Assembly: GCA_019118665.1 (NCBI GenBank)
Contig: DWYM01000045.1
Span: 1 to 64,000, forward strand
DNA: 64,000 nt
Source: Candidatus Mediterraneibacter intestinipullorum
GTDB lineage: Bacteria > Bacillota > Clostridia > Lachnospirales > Lachnospiraceae
Direction of reading: 5' to 3'
A model generated the notes under the pieces. It was given only the letters and a program-made list of their open reading frames with translations. It searched no databases and was not told the origin of the DNA. How positions within the stretch are numbered: the stretch's first letter is position 1; each line of letters begins with the position of its first letter. Below are positions 1-5,733 of the stretch, piece by piece. The position numbers and the translations under genes are program-made.

Positions 1-18
1 TTGTGTTATACTTGCCAT
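1..18 (-). CDS. Start of a leftward gene cut by the window edge
   Basis: Reading the minus strand, an ATG at 18 follows an AAAGGAG ribosome site with about 8 nt spacing and gives Met-Ala-Ser-Ile-Thr-Gln before the window ends. Only the good ribosome site and start codon support it, so the product cannot be named. Confidence 0.4.
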
Positions 19-71
19 GCGAGGAACTCCTTTGTTAGTATTTTGGGTTTGGCGATTCAAATATAACACAA
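1..71. promoter_or_regulatory. 10-bp inverted repeat flanking the leader of the leftward gene
   Basis: TTGTGTTATA at 1-10 is the exact reverse complement of TATAACACAA at 62-71. The first arm lies in the first codons of the leftward gene and the second in its leader. It could be a regulator site or a leader hairpin; nothing else in the window carries it. Confidence 0.3.
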
Positions 72-141
72 AAGAGGCTATCCTCGCTTTTTAAATATTC
101 AGTTGTAACACATGTATTGTAATCCTACAATATAAAATGTC

Positions 142-170
142 TTGCAAAATGGGGAACTGTATGATATTAT
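142..170 (+). promoter_or_regulatory. Promoter of tRNA-Glu and the original tRNA cluster
   Basis: A -35 TTGCAA (142-147), 17-bp spacer and -10 TATTAT (165-170) lie about 45 bp before tRNA-Glu. Before the prophage inserted it would have driven the whole Glu-Thr-Met-Asp-Leu cluster; now it reaches only tRNA-Glu. Confidence 0.6.
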
Positions 171-214
171 ATAAGTCGCTGTTGAGGAAAAGTCTGCAGC
201 TTGTATTTCATTCA

Positions 215-286
215 GGCCCCGTGGTCAAGCGGTTAAGACATCGCCCTTTCACGGCGGTAACACGGGTTCGATTCCCGTCGGGGTCA
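215..286 (+). tRNA. tRNA-Glu (anticodon TTC)
   Basis: A full cloverleaf can be drawn: acceptor GGCCCCG pairs with CGGGGTC (one G-U), the D arm contains GGTTAA, the anticodon stem is CGCCC/GGCGG-like with loop CTTTCAC giving TTC, and the T arm contains GGTTCGATTCC. No CCA is encoded. Its 3' end is the prophage attachment site and is restored by the phage-borne copy, so the tRNA stays intact. Confidence 0.95.
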
Positions 287-288
287 TT
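275..288. repeat. attL core (14-bp direct repeat)
   Basis: CCGTCGGGGTCATT covers the last T-stem bases and the 3' acceptor strand of tRNA-Glu plus two bases. The identical 14-mer occurs at 37059-37072. The integrase gene lies directly inside this copy, as usual for tyrosine recombinases using a tRNA 3' end. Confidence 0.85.
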
Positions 289-357
289 CAACTAAATTCC
301 GGGAGTGCTTGTTTTTCAAGGCTTGTCGGGATTTTTTATTATTTGAATTCCAAAAAT

Positions 358-376
358 GGGGCAGATAAGGGGCATA
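358..376 (+). repeat. Arm-type direct repeat near attL
   Basis: GGGGCA (358-363) and AGGGGCATA (368-376) are spaced 10 bp. The same pair with the same spacing lies at 36937-36955 near attR. In the circular phage they would flank the attP core, the usual position for integrase arm-binding sites. This role is inferred. Confidence 0.5.
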
Positions 377-1483
377 CTATATAATTTTCAGCCCTTTAAG
401 CTGGTCATTTTCTTTTTCCTTCAGCCTTTCCGTTATGTGCAGATAGATGCTTTTTGTAATCTCGCTGTCAGAGTGTCCGATCCTGCGGGAGATCGTATCG
501 ATGTTGATCCCATTCTCAGCCAGAAGGCTTACATGAGTATGCCTGAGTGCGTGTGGCGTGATCTTCTTGCCGATGACTCGCAGAGCGTTCTCTTGTAAAT
601 ACTTATTGTATGCATAATAGCTGACATGGCTTCCGTCTTTCCGGCACATATACAAATTCGTACTATACCCATTCATAACTTTCTGCTTCATCATGAGCAG
701 TTTCAGCTCCTTCGCAGCAGTAATCAGCTCGTCCTGCATGTACACATCCCTACATGAATCATATGTTTTCGCCTCTGTCTCAATCTTGCTATTTGGGTCA
801 TACGTCATTGATACATGTATCATCCGTTCATCCAGATCCACGTCCGACTTCTTCAGTGCGGCAAACTCCCCAAACCTCAACCCGGACAGGACAAGAAACT
901 TTGTGACTGCCTTCCATATTGGGTGCTGCATGTCATCAAGAAGATCAGACAGCTCAGAAGCTTCAAGATACTTGTCCTCGATTTTTTCCCGGTGTGGCGG
1001 CGCTTTGAAACGCTCAATCTTATCCAGATAAGATACATCCCCAGTCAGGTCATGCCGGAAGCCCCAGCGGAGCATGCCCTTGAAGCGCTTGAGAATTTCA
1101 TTCTTTACGTCTGGTTTTTCATCAAGGGCAATCAGCCTTGTGCGGATATAATTTGCGTTCAGTGCGCTTACAAGGGTGTTTTTCCCAAATATACGGAGTG
1201 CTTTCTGCGCCATAAAGCGATTACGGCGAGAGGTAGCCTCTTTTTTTGTCATCTTCTGCTCTGCGATATATTGCTCTGCCAGCTTCTCTAAGGTGATGTC
1301 GGCAACAGGCTCATTGTCGCCCACAGCAGATTGTATCTTCGCATCAAGCGCCCTCTGAGCGACTTTTCTTGTCTGAGAGGTGTCTTTCTCCATCACAACG
1401 GAGGTTCGCCTTATTTGACCTGTCAAGGGGTCTCTGTACCGTTCCACAAATTTGTATCCGGTTTTTACTTTTTCAGCCCACAT
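377..1483 (-). CDS. int: Phage integrase, tyrosine recombinase
   Basis: Site-specific recombinase that would insert the phage at the tRNA-Glu 3' end and, with an excision factor, remove it. The 368-aa protein has an N-terminal AP2-like arm-binding region (about 1-55), a SAM-like core-binding domain (about 60-165) and a catalytic domain with the first Arg in SGLRFGE, the HALRH box, the IGHSD His and the Tyr347 nucleophile in SIYLHI. The start at 1483 is chosen over an in-frame ATG at 1540 because AAGGAGATGATAGT directly precedes it. The stop lies 89 bp inside attL. It is the last gene of the leftward lysogeny set. Confidence 0.95.
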   Translation of the reverse strand: MWAEKVKTGYKFVERYRDPLTGQIRRTSVVMEKDTSQTRKVAQRALDAKIQSAVGDNEPVADITLEKLAEQYIAEQKMTKKEATSRRNRFMAQKALRIFGKNTLVSALNANYIRTRLIALDEKPDVKNEILKRFKGMLRWGFRHDLTGDVSYLDKIERFKAPPHREKIEDKYLEASELSDLLDDMQHPIWKAVTKFLVLSGLRFGEFAALKKSDVDLDERMIHVSMTYDPNSKIETEAKTYDSCRDVYMQDELITAAKELKLLMMKQKVMNGYSTNLYMCRKDGSHVSYYAYNKYLQENALRVIGKKITPHALRHTHVSLLAENGINIDTISRRIGHSDSEITKSIYLHITERLKEKENDQLKGLKII

Positions 1484-1533
1484 ACTATCATCTCCTTTTT
1501 CTAATTTTGTGTACAAAAAAGACAGATGGTCTC

Positions 1534-1562
1534 TTGCCACCTGTCACCGAAGATGATACAAT
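1534..1562 (+). promoter_or_regulatory. Rightward promoter of a small RNA unit
   Basis: TTGCCA (1534-1539), a 17-bp spacer and TACAAT (1557-1562). It faces opposite to the surrounding lysogeny genes and is followed within 80 bp by a strong terminator. Confidence 0.5.
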
Positions 1563-1568
1563 ATTCTT

Positions 1569-1637
1569 TGCTAAGAGCAGTATATCTTCGGATATGCATT
1601 TCCGTCCTGGTGTTGGCGCACCGGGGCGGTTTTTTTA
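1569..1637 (+). ncRNA. Candidate small RNA between integrase and DUF2085 gene
   Basis: From the predicted start near 1569 the transcript would hold a hairpin GTATATC-TTCG-GATATGC (580-597 in the second kilobase, i.e. 1580-1597) with a UUCG loop, then an 11-bp terminator stem (1602-1612 with 1619-1629, two G-U pairs) and eight T residues (1630-1637). The strand carries no gene here. It is antisense to the leader of the integrase transcript and to the last codons of the DUF2085 gene. Expression is not shown by sequence alone. Confidence 0.5.
1602..1637 (+). terminator. Strong rho-independent terminator, plus strand
   Basis: Arms 1602-1612 and 1619-1629 pair over 11 bp around a TTGGCG loop, followed by T8. 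It ends the small RNA and would also stop read-through from tRNA-Glu into the back of the lysogeny genes. Confidence 0.8.
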
Positions 1638-1997
1638 TTTTTTTCTAGTTAGTATAGATTTAATAAAGCATAAAACAGTAGATGTAAATGCAAATCCATA
1701 TAGTAATCCAGAAATAAATCTCTTTCTATTATTGGATTCATATCTGGTAAAATACTGTATCGTTCCATCGATAGCAAGTGGTAACATTAAAATAGAGATG
1801 CTCCGATGAAAGGCATAGAATGGTGCTACTATAAAAGCTATTAAATGACCAATGGCTATCCCTGTGCATCTTGCACATAAAGGAGACTGATATCCTTTAA
1901 AAAAGAAGCTTCGTTCAGGGATTTGATGACAACTGCAATACTTTTTACACCAAACCATAGATTTTATCCAGAGTTCATCATTCTTATTTACATTCAT
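1635..1997 (-). CDS. DUF2085 family membrane protein
   Basis: A 120-aa membrane protein with the DUF2085 signature: a histidine before PERSF, then PLCARCTGI (about residues 26-45), followed by about three hydrophobic helices (about 45-65, 68-85, 95-115). Function unknown in the family. It overlaps the stop of the upstream zinc-ribbon gene by 4 bp (ATGA type), so both are translated together. Its place between ImmA/repressor genes and the integrase means it is likely expressed in the lysogen, where a membrane protein could alter phage entry; that is speculation. Confidence 0.8.
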   Translation of the reverse strand: MNVNKNDELWIKSMVWCKKYCSCHQIPERSFFFKGYQSPLCARCTGIAIGHLIAFIVAPFYAFHRSISILMLPLAIDGTIQYFTRYESNNRKRFISGLLYGFAFTSTVLCFIKSILTRKK

Positions 1998-2203
1998 ACC
2001 TTAAACTTATTTCCACAGTTGGGGCATACCCAATAATTTGTTGAGTTAATTTGCTTCCCTTTTCCGCAGGCTCCACAAAGTATGCCAAGCGGACCTAACA
2101 AAAGAGCACCGCAGCACCCTTTTCCTGCTGAAAAGTCTTTGCCGGTTGATGTTGTTTCTGAAATGACCTGACAATTGTCATTTCCACATTTAGGGCATTT
2201 CAT
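1994..2203 (-). CDS. Small zinc-ribbon protein
   Basis: The 69-aa product begins MKCPKCGN and ends with WVCPNCGNKF, giving two CxxC pairs that can hold one zinc, separated by a glycine/cysteine-rich stretch (CCGALLLGPLGILCGACG) that may loop out or contact a membrane. The ATG at 2203 follows GAGGAAAG; a longer in-frame start lacks a ribosome site. It lies 58 bp after the ImmA-like gene and overlaps the DUF2085 start. No specific role known. Confidence 0.7.
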   Translation of the reverse strand: MKCPKCGNDNCQVISETTSTGKDFSAGKGCCGALLLGPLGILCGACGKGKQINSTNYWVCPNCGNKFKV

Positions 2204-2261
2204 AATTCTTTCCTCTCTTTCCCCTGTTCCTTTGTACACCACTATATAATCGCCGAAGCGG

Positions 2262-2717
2262 TTATACCTTTTCCATGACTGCCAAATTCGGAATGAAGCA
2301 GATCATATAATTATCAACTTCTACAAATTCTCCGTACTTGTCCCGATAGCAGTCTATGCATTCCTGCAAATATTCTTCTGTTACATCCAGTAACTCCGCA
2401 ATTTCATGCCTGCTCTGGCACCCGGCACGGAATGCATTAATGATGCCGGATAACCCGATCAGCTTATTGTATCCCCAGAGACGGGCCTGACGCTCCTGTT
2501 TGCGGTTGCGGACATCATTCATATCAAGGATATTTCCGACTGATGTGTAATGGTGTCCGAGCTCTTCTGCGAGGACGCAGGTCTTCTGAACTGTGTCCAT
2601 ATCTTCTCGCAGATAGATATTATTGCCTTTTATGCGTCCGTCATAAGTACGGAAAGGACGCTCTTTTATTTTGAGTCCCTCAGTATTGGCATCATTCAAT
2701 AAAACATCATATTTCAT
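2262..2717 (-). CDS. immA: ImmA/IrrE-type metallopeptidase (first copy)
   Basis: Zinc peptidase of the type that cleaves or inactivates the phage repressor and triggers induction. The 151-aa protein has the active-site helix LAEELGHHYT (around residue 60), an EExxHH form of HExxH that is common in phage members. The ATG at 2717 follows GGAGGTGTTGACA; an upstream in-frame ATG at 2759 has none. It sits 52 bp after the repressor gene on the same strand, the usual arrangement of repressor and antirepressor peptidase. Confidence 0.88.
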   Translation of the reverse strand: MKYDVLLNDANTEGLKIKERPFRTYDGRIKGNNIYLREDMDTVQKTCVLAEELGHHYTSVGNILDMNDVRNRKQERQARLWGYNKLIGLSGIINAFRAGCQSRHEIAELLDVTEEYLQECIDCYRDKYGEFVEVDNYMICFIPNLAVMEKV

Positions 2718-2769
2718 TGTCAACACCTCCGGTCTGATTGTAACATATAAAACGTCCAATAAAACGGAC

Positions 2770-3225
2770 TCAATCTAACATATCCTCATCCTCTTGACGC
2801 TCTTCGTCTGTGAACTCGCCTTTTGAGTGGTGGGCGGCGTTGACTTCCAAATGGGATGGCATCTCAACAATATTATCTGGTGCTTGTTCTGACAGAGCTT
2901 TTGAGCGCTCATATTCCTTTTCAAGAGTGAAATCCACCATCTCTCTGCCGTGATCGTCAAGGATGCGGTATTTTTTTACGATTTCATATTCATCGACAGA
3001 TACGCTGTTTTCCATAGTAGGCATGTCAAATGCATCCTGAAATAGATAATTTGCATCACAATTTAATACATCCATTATTTTGAATAGTATAGGTTCTTTT
3101 GGTGAGCTTACTTCATTTTCATAATTAGAAATAGCTCCCACTGTTACTCCTAACAAATTCGCCAGTTCATTTCTTGAAAGACCTTTATTCTCGCGTAACT
3201 CTTTTATTCTACTTCCAACACTCAT
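2770..3225 (-). CDS. XRE-family phage repressor (CI-like)
   Basis: A 151-aa DNA-binding protein with an N-terminal helix-turn-helix (about residues 5-60: RIKELRENKG, then LANLLGVTVGAISNYE) and a mostly charged C-terminal region without an S24 peptidase domain. It therefore probably depends on the neighbouring ImmA-type enzyme for inactivation instead of RecA-driven self-cleavage. The start at 3225 follows TTGGTGAGATA. It is transcribed from the leftward promoter whose spacer holds an operator, so autoregulation is likely. Confidence 0.9.
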   Translation of the reverse strand: MSVGSRIKELRENKGLSRNELANLLGVTVGAISNYENEVSSPKEPILFKIMDVLNCDANYLFQDAFDMPTMENSVSVDEYEIVKKYRILDDHGREMVDFTLEKEYERSKALSEQAPDNIVEMPSHLEVNAAHHSKGEFTDEERQEDEDMLD

Positions 3226-3258
3226 TATCTCACCAACTTTCATATTCCTTATATAAGC

Positions 3259-3287
3259 ATTGTATTTCAGTTTTCTTGTTGTGTCAA
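3259..3287 (-). promoter_or_regulatory. Leftward promoter of the lysogeny genes
   Basis: On the minus strand TTGACA (plus 3282-3287), a 17-bp spacer and TACAAT (plus 3259-3264). An operator-like site fills the spacer (3267-3279). Confidence 0.85.
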
Positions 3288-3369
3288 TATAAATAAACAA
3301 GAAAATTGTTAAAATGGTATTGACAAAACAAGAAACTTGTCATATACTCACAAATGACAAGAAACTTAT
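3267..3369. promoter_or_regulatory. Immunity operators, four sites
   Basis: Sites resembling the palindrome ACAAG-AAA-CTTGT lie at 3267-3279 (reverse strand, one degenerate half), 3297-3309, 3328-3340 (perfect) and 3357-3369. Site 1 is in the leftward promoter spacer, site 3 in the rightward promoter spacer, sites 2 and 4 between and beyond. This is the layout of a CI/Cro switch. Confidence 0.8.
3320..3348 (+). promoter_or_regulatory. Rightward early promoter
   Basis: TTGACA (3320-3325), 17-bp spacer, TATACT (3343-3348). The perfect operator 3328-3340 is inside the spacer, so a bound repressor would block it. Confidence 0.88.
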
Positions 3370-3391
3370 CATAACGAAAGGAGGAAACAAG

Positions 3392-3658
3392 TTGCTTGAT
3401 ATTCAGACATCAAATAGTGTCGTGGCGAATCGGGTTCGAGAAATTATAAAAGAGAAAGGACTCAAACAAACGGCACTGGCGGAAAAATCTGGATTTACAA
3501 TTCAGGAGTTCAGCGACATGTTGAATGGTAGACGGCTGATGAGAGCGGTAGATATAGCATCTATTATAAATGCGTTAAAAGATGTAGGAGTAGATGCGAA
3601 CTATTTGTTTATGGTCAATCCTAATGAGATTTATTCAGCCGGACAAAAAGGAGAGTGA
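3392..3658 (+). CDS. Cro-like XRE regulator
   Basis: An 88-aa helix-turn-helix protein (VREIIKEKGLKQTALAEK and FTIQEFSDMLNGRR mark the motif) and the first gene rightward of the switch, hence probably the early repressor of the lysogenic promoter. The start is taken as TTG at 3392, because an AAAGGAGG site lies 8-9 nt before it; the upstream in-frame ATG at 3314 precedes the promoter -10 and cannot be used from this promoter. Confidence 0.8.
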   Translation: MLDIQTSNSVVANRVREIIKEKGLKQTALAEKSGFTIQEFSDMLNGRRLMRAVDIASIINALKDVGVDANYLFMVNPNEIYSAGQKGE

Positions 3659-3663
3659 TAAAA

Positions 3664-3692
3664 GGCTATTCCATCCGCAAAATAGAATAGCC
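3664..3692. terminator. Hairpin between converging genes
   Basis: GGCTATTC (3664-3671) pairs with GAATAGCC (3685-3692), 8 bp, right after the Cro-like stop and before the end of a minus-strand gene. Only a weak T run follows on either strand, so it may only attenuate. Confidence 0.5.
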
Positions 3693-3701
3693 CCTTACTA
3701 A

Positions 3702-3830
3702 TTATTTTACCCGAATTGTTTTAGAAGTAGTACGGGTTCTGTGTCCGTTGCTAACGGATGTGCGAACATGAATGCTCTTGCCATTGCTTGAGGGTCTGGC
3801 TGTGGAGCGAATCGTAATTCTTCTTGCCAT
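3702..3830 (-). CDS. Small very basic protein, 42 aa
   Basis: ATG at 3830 with an AAAGGCGGTGAAA ribosome site opens a 42-codon frame ending at 3702. The product begins MARRITIRST and ends SKTIRVK; about a quarter of its residues are Arg or Lys and most others are Ser or Thr. It resembles in style the 39-aa protein at 36728. It lies backward within the early rightward region, so it probably has its own promoter; a TTGACT about 70 bp upstream is a weak candidate. Function unknown. Confidence 0.55.
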   Translation of the reverse strand: MARRITIRSTARPSSNGKSIHVRTSVSNGHRTRTTSKTIRVK

Positions 3831-3938
3831 GTATTTTCACCGCCTTTCTTTAGATGAAACGTACGTTCTATTAATAGACTACTATAAAAATAATGGCAAG
3901 TCAAGAATAAAACACTATATAATGCACGGAACATATGT

Positions 3939-3980
3939 TTATCCACAAAATATTGTGCGATATGTGGAAAGTGTGGATAA
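3939..3980. promoter_or_regulatory. Pair of perfect inverted DnaA boxes
   Basis: TTATCCACA at 3939-3947 and its reverse complement TGTGGATAA at 3972-3980 are exact DnaA boxes. A degenerate third (minus-strand CTTTCCACA) lies between them. The surroundings from 3840 are AT-rich and hold no gene. It may be a replication start or a DnaA-controlled regulatory site. Confidence 0.55.
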
Positions 3981-4035
3981 CTTTGAACGACAAGTCGATT
4001 GATTATTTGTTCCAGGTAGATGAGAAGGAGGAAAG

Positions 4036-4434
4036 ATGAAGAAGAAAATTGTAGCAGCAATAATAGCGGTTTCAGTAGCAGTAGGAATAACGGCATGTAG
4101 CGAAGCTTCAAGGGTAGAAAGCAACCTGACCAAAGAAGCGGATAACTTCAACGTGGTCAGACAGCTCACAGTCATTAACTGCTTACAGGGAGACGTGTTG
4201 TTCCAGATGACCGGGAAGATGTCAATTACAGCAGATGTAAGTGATAATCAGCTTGAAATTATTGTGGAAAACGAAGACGGAAATTACACGAAGCACTTCG
4301 TTGGGCTGAGTGACAATGTGACCTATACGATCGAGGACCTGAACCTTGGGGCAAACGATGTGAACAAGTATCAGTATACGCTCAATTTCAATCCGAATAT
4401 GTGGCTGCCGGTTGAGGTGGACACGATCGACTGA
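4036..4434 (+). CDS. Phage lipoprotein, possible superinfection exclusion
   Basis: The 132-aa protein has a lipoprotein signal: Lys-rich start, hydrophobic stretch, and a lipobox ending ITAC at Cys22. The mature part is short and predicted to be beta-rich (alternating residues such as TADVSDNQLEIIVE), like beta-sandwich lipoproteins in other Firmicutes phages, some of which block DNA entry of related phages. A GAAGGAGGAAAG site precedes the ATG. It is the second rightward gene and may also be expressed in the lysogen. The exclusion role is inferred from family behaviour. Confidence 0.65.
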   Translation: MKKKIVAAIIAVSVAVGITACSEASRVESNLTKEADNFNVVRQLTVINCLQGDVLFQMTGKMSITADVSDNQLEIIVENEDGNYTKHFVGLSDNVTYTIEDLNLGANDVNKYQYTLNFNPNMWLPVEVDTID

Positions 4435-4462
4435 GCAGGAATCAGAGAAGGAGGTGAGCTAA

Positions 4463-4801
4463 ATGCTGACAGCGGTAAAAATGGCGCTCGGATCGTATCC
4501 GCTGACTGTTAAACAACTCTCAGAGCTGACTGGGGACAGTACAGCAACGATCCGGCATAGGATTCCGGGCATCAGAGAGCAGATTAAGAAGGGTAGATAT
4601 AACGAATACGCCTTGATCGAGGCTAAGAAGGGGACCAGAATTAACTTCTATGTCTACTATGATTATGACAAGTTCAGGGAAGCCCTGGGGAACCGGAATA
4701 CCTGCAAAGCGGTGCCACCATTTGATCCGGAGCGGATCGCGCAGATCTGCCCGGTAACGCAGGAGGTGGTATTTGTAGATAGTGAGGAGGTGAGTGCATG
4801 A
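4463..4801 (+). CDS. Early phage protein with HTH-like start
   Basis: 112 aa, not assignable to a named family. The N-terminal part (LTVKQLSELTGDSTATIRHRI, residues about 14-34, split here as LTVKQLSELTG and DSTATIRHRI) looks like a winged-helix DNA-binding motif; the rest is a small mixed alpha/beta stretch. GAAGGAGGTGAG precedes the start. Its stop overlaps the next start by 4 bp. Confidence 0.6.
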   Translation: MLTAVKMALGSYPLTVKQLSELTGDSTATIRHRIPGIREQIKKGRYNEYALIEAKKGTRINFYVYYDYDKFREALGNRNTCKAVPPFDPERIAQICPVTQEVVFVDSEEVSA

Positions 4802-5010
4802 CAAAAAATCAAACACGGAAACAGCGCGGGCTGGATGTCATCCCAGTAAAGCGGAGAACAGCTGCACGCAAAAATAATCATGATGTAGCGCCGGTTAAGA
4901 AGAAAGAGAACCCGGCGGTTCAGGTGATTGAGATCGTTGCTGCAATATCAATGATGCTTAACGTGATCCAGTCAGTGATTATCTACATATTGCAAGTGGG
5001 ACCGATTTAA
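4798..5010 (+). CDS. Small phage membrane protein
   Basis: 70 aa: a Lys/Arg-rich N-terminal half (about 1-40) and one hydrophobic helix (about 44-66) near the C-terminus. It overlaps the gene before by ATGA coupling. Likely anchored with its basic part in the cytoplasm. No known family recognised. Confidence 0.55.
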   Translation: MTKNQTRKQRGLDVIPVKRRTAARKNNHDVAPVKKKENPAVQVIEIVAAISMMLNVIQSVIIYILQVGPI

Positions 5011-5025
5011 GAGGAGGTGAATACG

Positions 5026-5175
5026 GTGGCAGAAGAAATGAAAACACTGAAAGAACTGGCAGAGCCGTTGGTAGATTTCTTAAAAAACAACTACCATCCT
5101 CATGCTGCAATCATAGTGACCGAAGAACGGACAGTAGTTGTCGAAGATATTGCGTCAACACCGAATACTAACTGA
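5026..5175 (+). CDS. Small acidic early protein, 49 aa
   Basis: GTG at 5026 with GAGGAGGTGAA 6 nt before it opens a 49-codon frame: an amphipathic helix (MKTLKELAEPLVDFLKNN) then a strand region (AAIIVTEERTVVVED). Spacing and ribosome site fit translation within the early operon. It overlaps the end of the backward KTSC gene by 8 bp. Function unknown. Confidence 0.6.
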   Translation: MAEEMKTLKELAEPLVDFLKNNYHPHAAIIVTEERTVVVEDIASTPNTN

Positions 5176-5371
5176 TTCTTCGATATCGATGCACTTTGTC
5201 CAGTCGCGACAGTTCAGAGCCAAGTGAAGGGGCGTTCATAAAGCTCTGATATTCGGATTCAGATACATTGTAATACTGATATACAGCTCCATTGTGGAAC
5301 TGAATTTCAAGTGTATCGTTTTCCCATCCTATGTTTGCGATACGGCTGGATGAAACAGGATACCTTTGCAT
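5168..5371 (-). CDS. KTSC-domain protein
   Basis: 67 aa matching the KTSC domain: SSRIANIGW near the start, LEIQFHNGAVYQYYNV in the middle, then a Ser-x-Gly stretch SLGSELSRL. KTSC domains occur alone or fused to nucleases and RNA-related enzymes; the biochemical role is unknown. ATG at 5371 follows AAGGAGACTTGGTT. It is transcribed against the early operon and must have its own promoter, which marks it as an insert in the operon. Confidence 0.8.
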   Translation of the reverse strand: MQRYPVSSSRIANIGWENDTLEIQFHNGAVYQYYNVSESEYQSFMNAPSLGSELSRLDKVHRYRRIS

Positions 5372-5476
5372 AACCAAGTCTCCTTTCTTATGTACTCGGT
5401 ACACCACAAGACCTGTTCCGAAACCTGTACATAAATTATAGGAGATATCCAAGAACAATACAAGGAGGTGAAGAAG

Positions 5477-5695
5477 ATGCCAGAACAAGCTTTTGAGGTC
5501 TTATACGATGAGATAAGAAAAGGGATCCCTGTGTATACAGATCCGGGAGAACGCATTGCGTACATAACAGGGTATCTCAGAGGTATAGATCCAGACACAT
5601 CCATCACTGTTGGAGAGGTCAGCCAGATCCTTGCACTCAGGTACCCGGAAGAAGAAAAAAGCACCTGTATAGGCTGGGGAGCCACAGGCGCTTAG
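5477..5695 (+). CDS. Hypothetical early phage protein
   Basis: 72 aa, acidic and predicted helical. ATG 5477 is preferred over an in-frame GTG at 5468 because the latter lies inside the AAGGAGGTGA ribosome site. It sits just ahead of the recombination genes. No family recognised. Confidence 0.6.
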   Translation: MPEQAFEVLYDEIRKGIPVYTDPGERIAYITGYLRGIDPDTSITVGEVSQILALRYPEEEKSTCIGWGATGA

Positions 5696-5733
5696 AAAAT
5701 TAACCAACTATATTGTAGCAGAAAGGATAGGAA

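Noticed and set aside
296-345. Possible terminator right after attL
   Set aside because: Only four clean base pairs (CTTG/CAAG) around TTTTT; the longer arms pair poorly, so it is not listed as a feature.
3772-4002. Open frame of 76 codons on the plus strand
   Set aside because: Its first half is antisense to the 42-aa basic gene and its second half runs over the DnaA boxes; no ribosome site is present.
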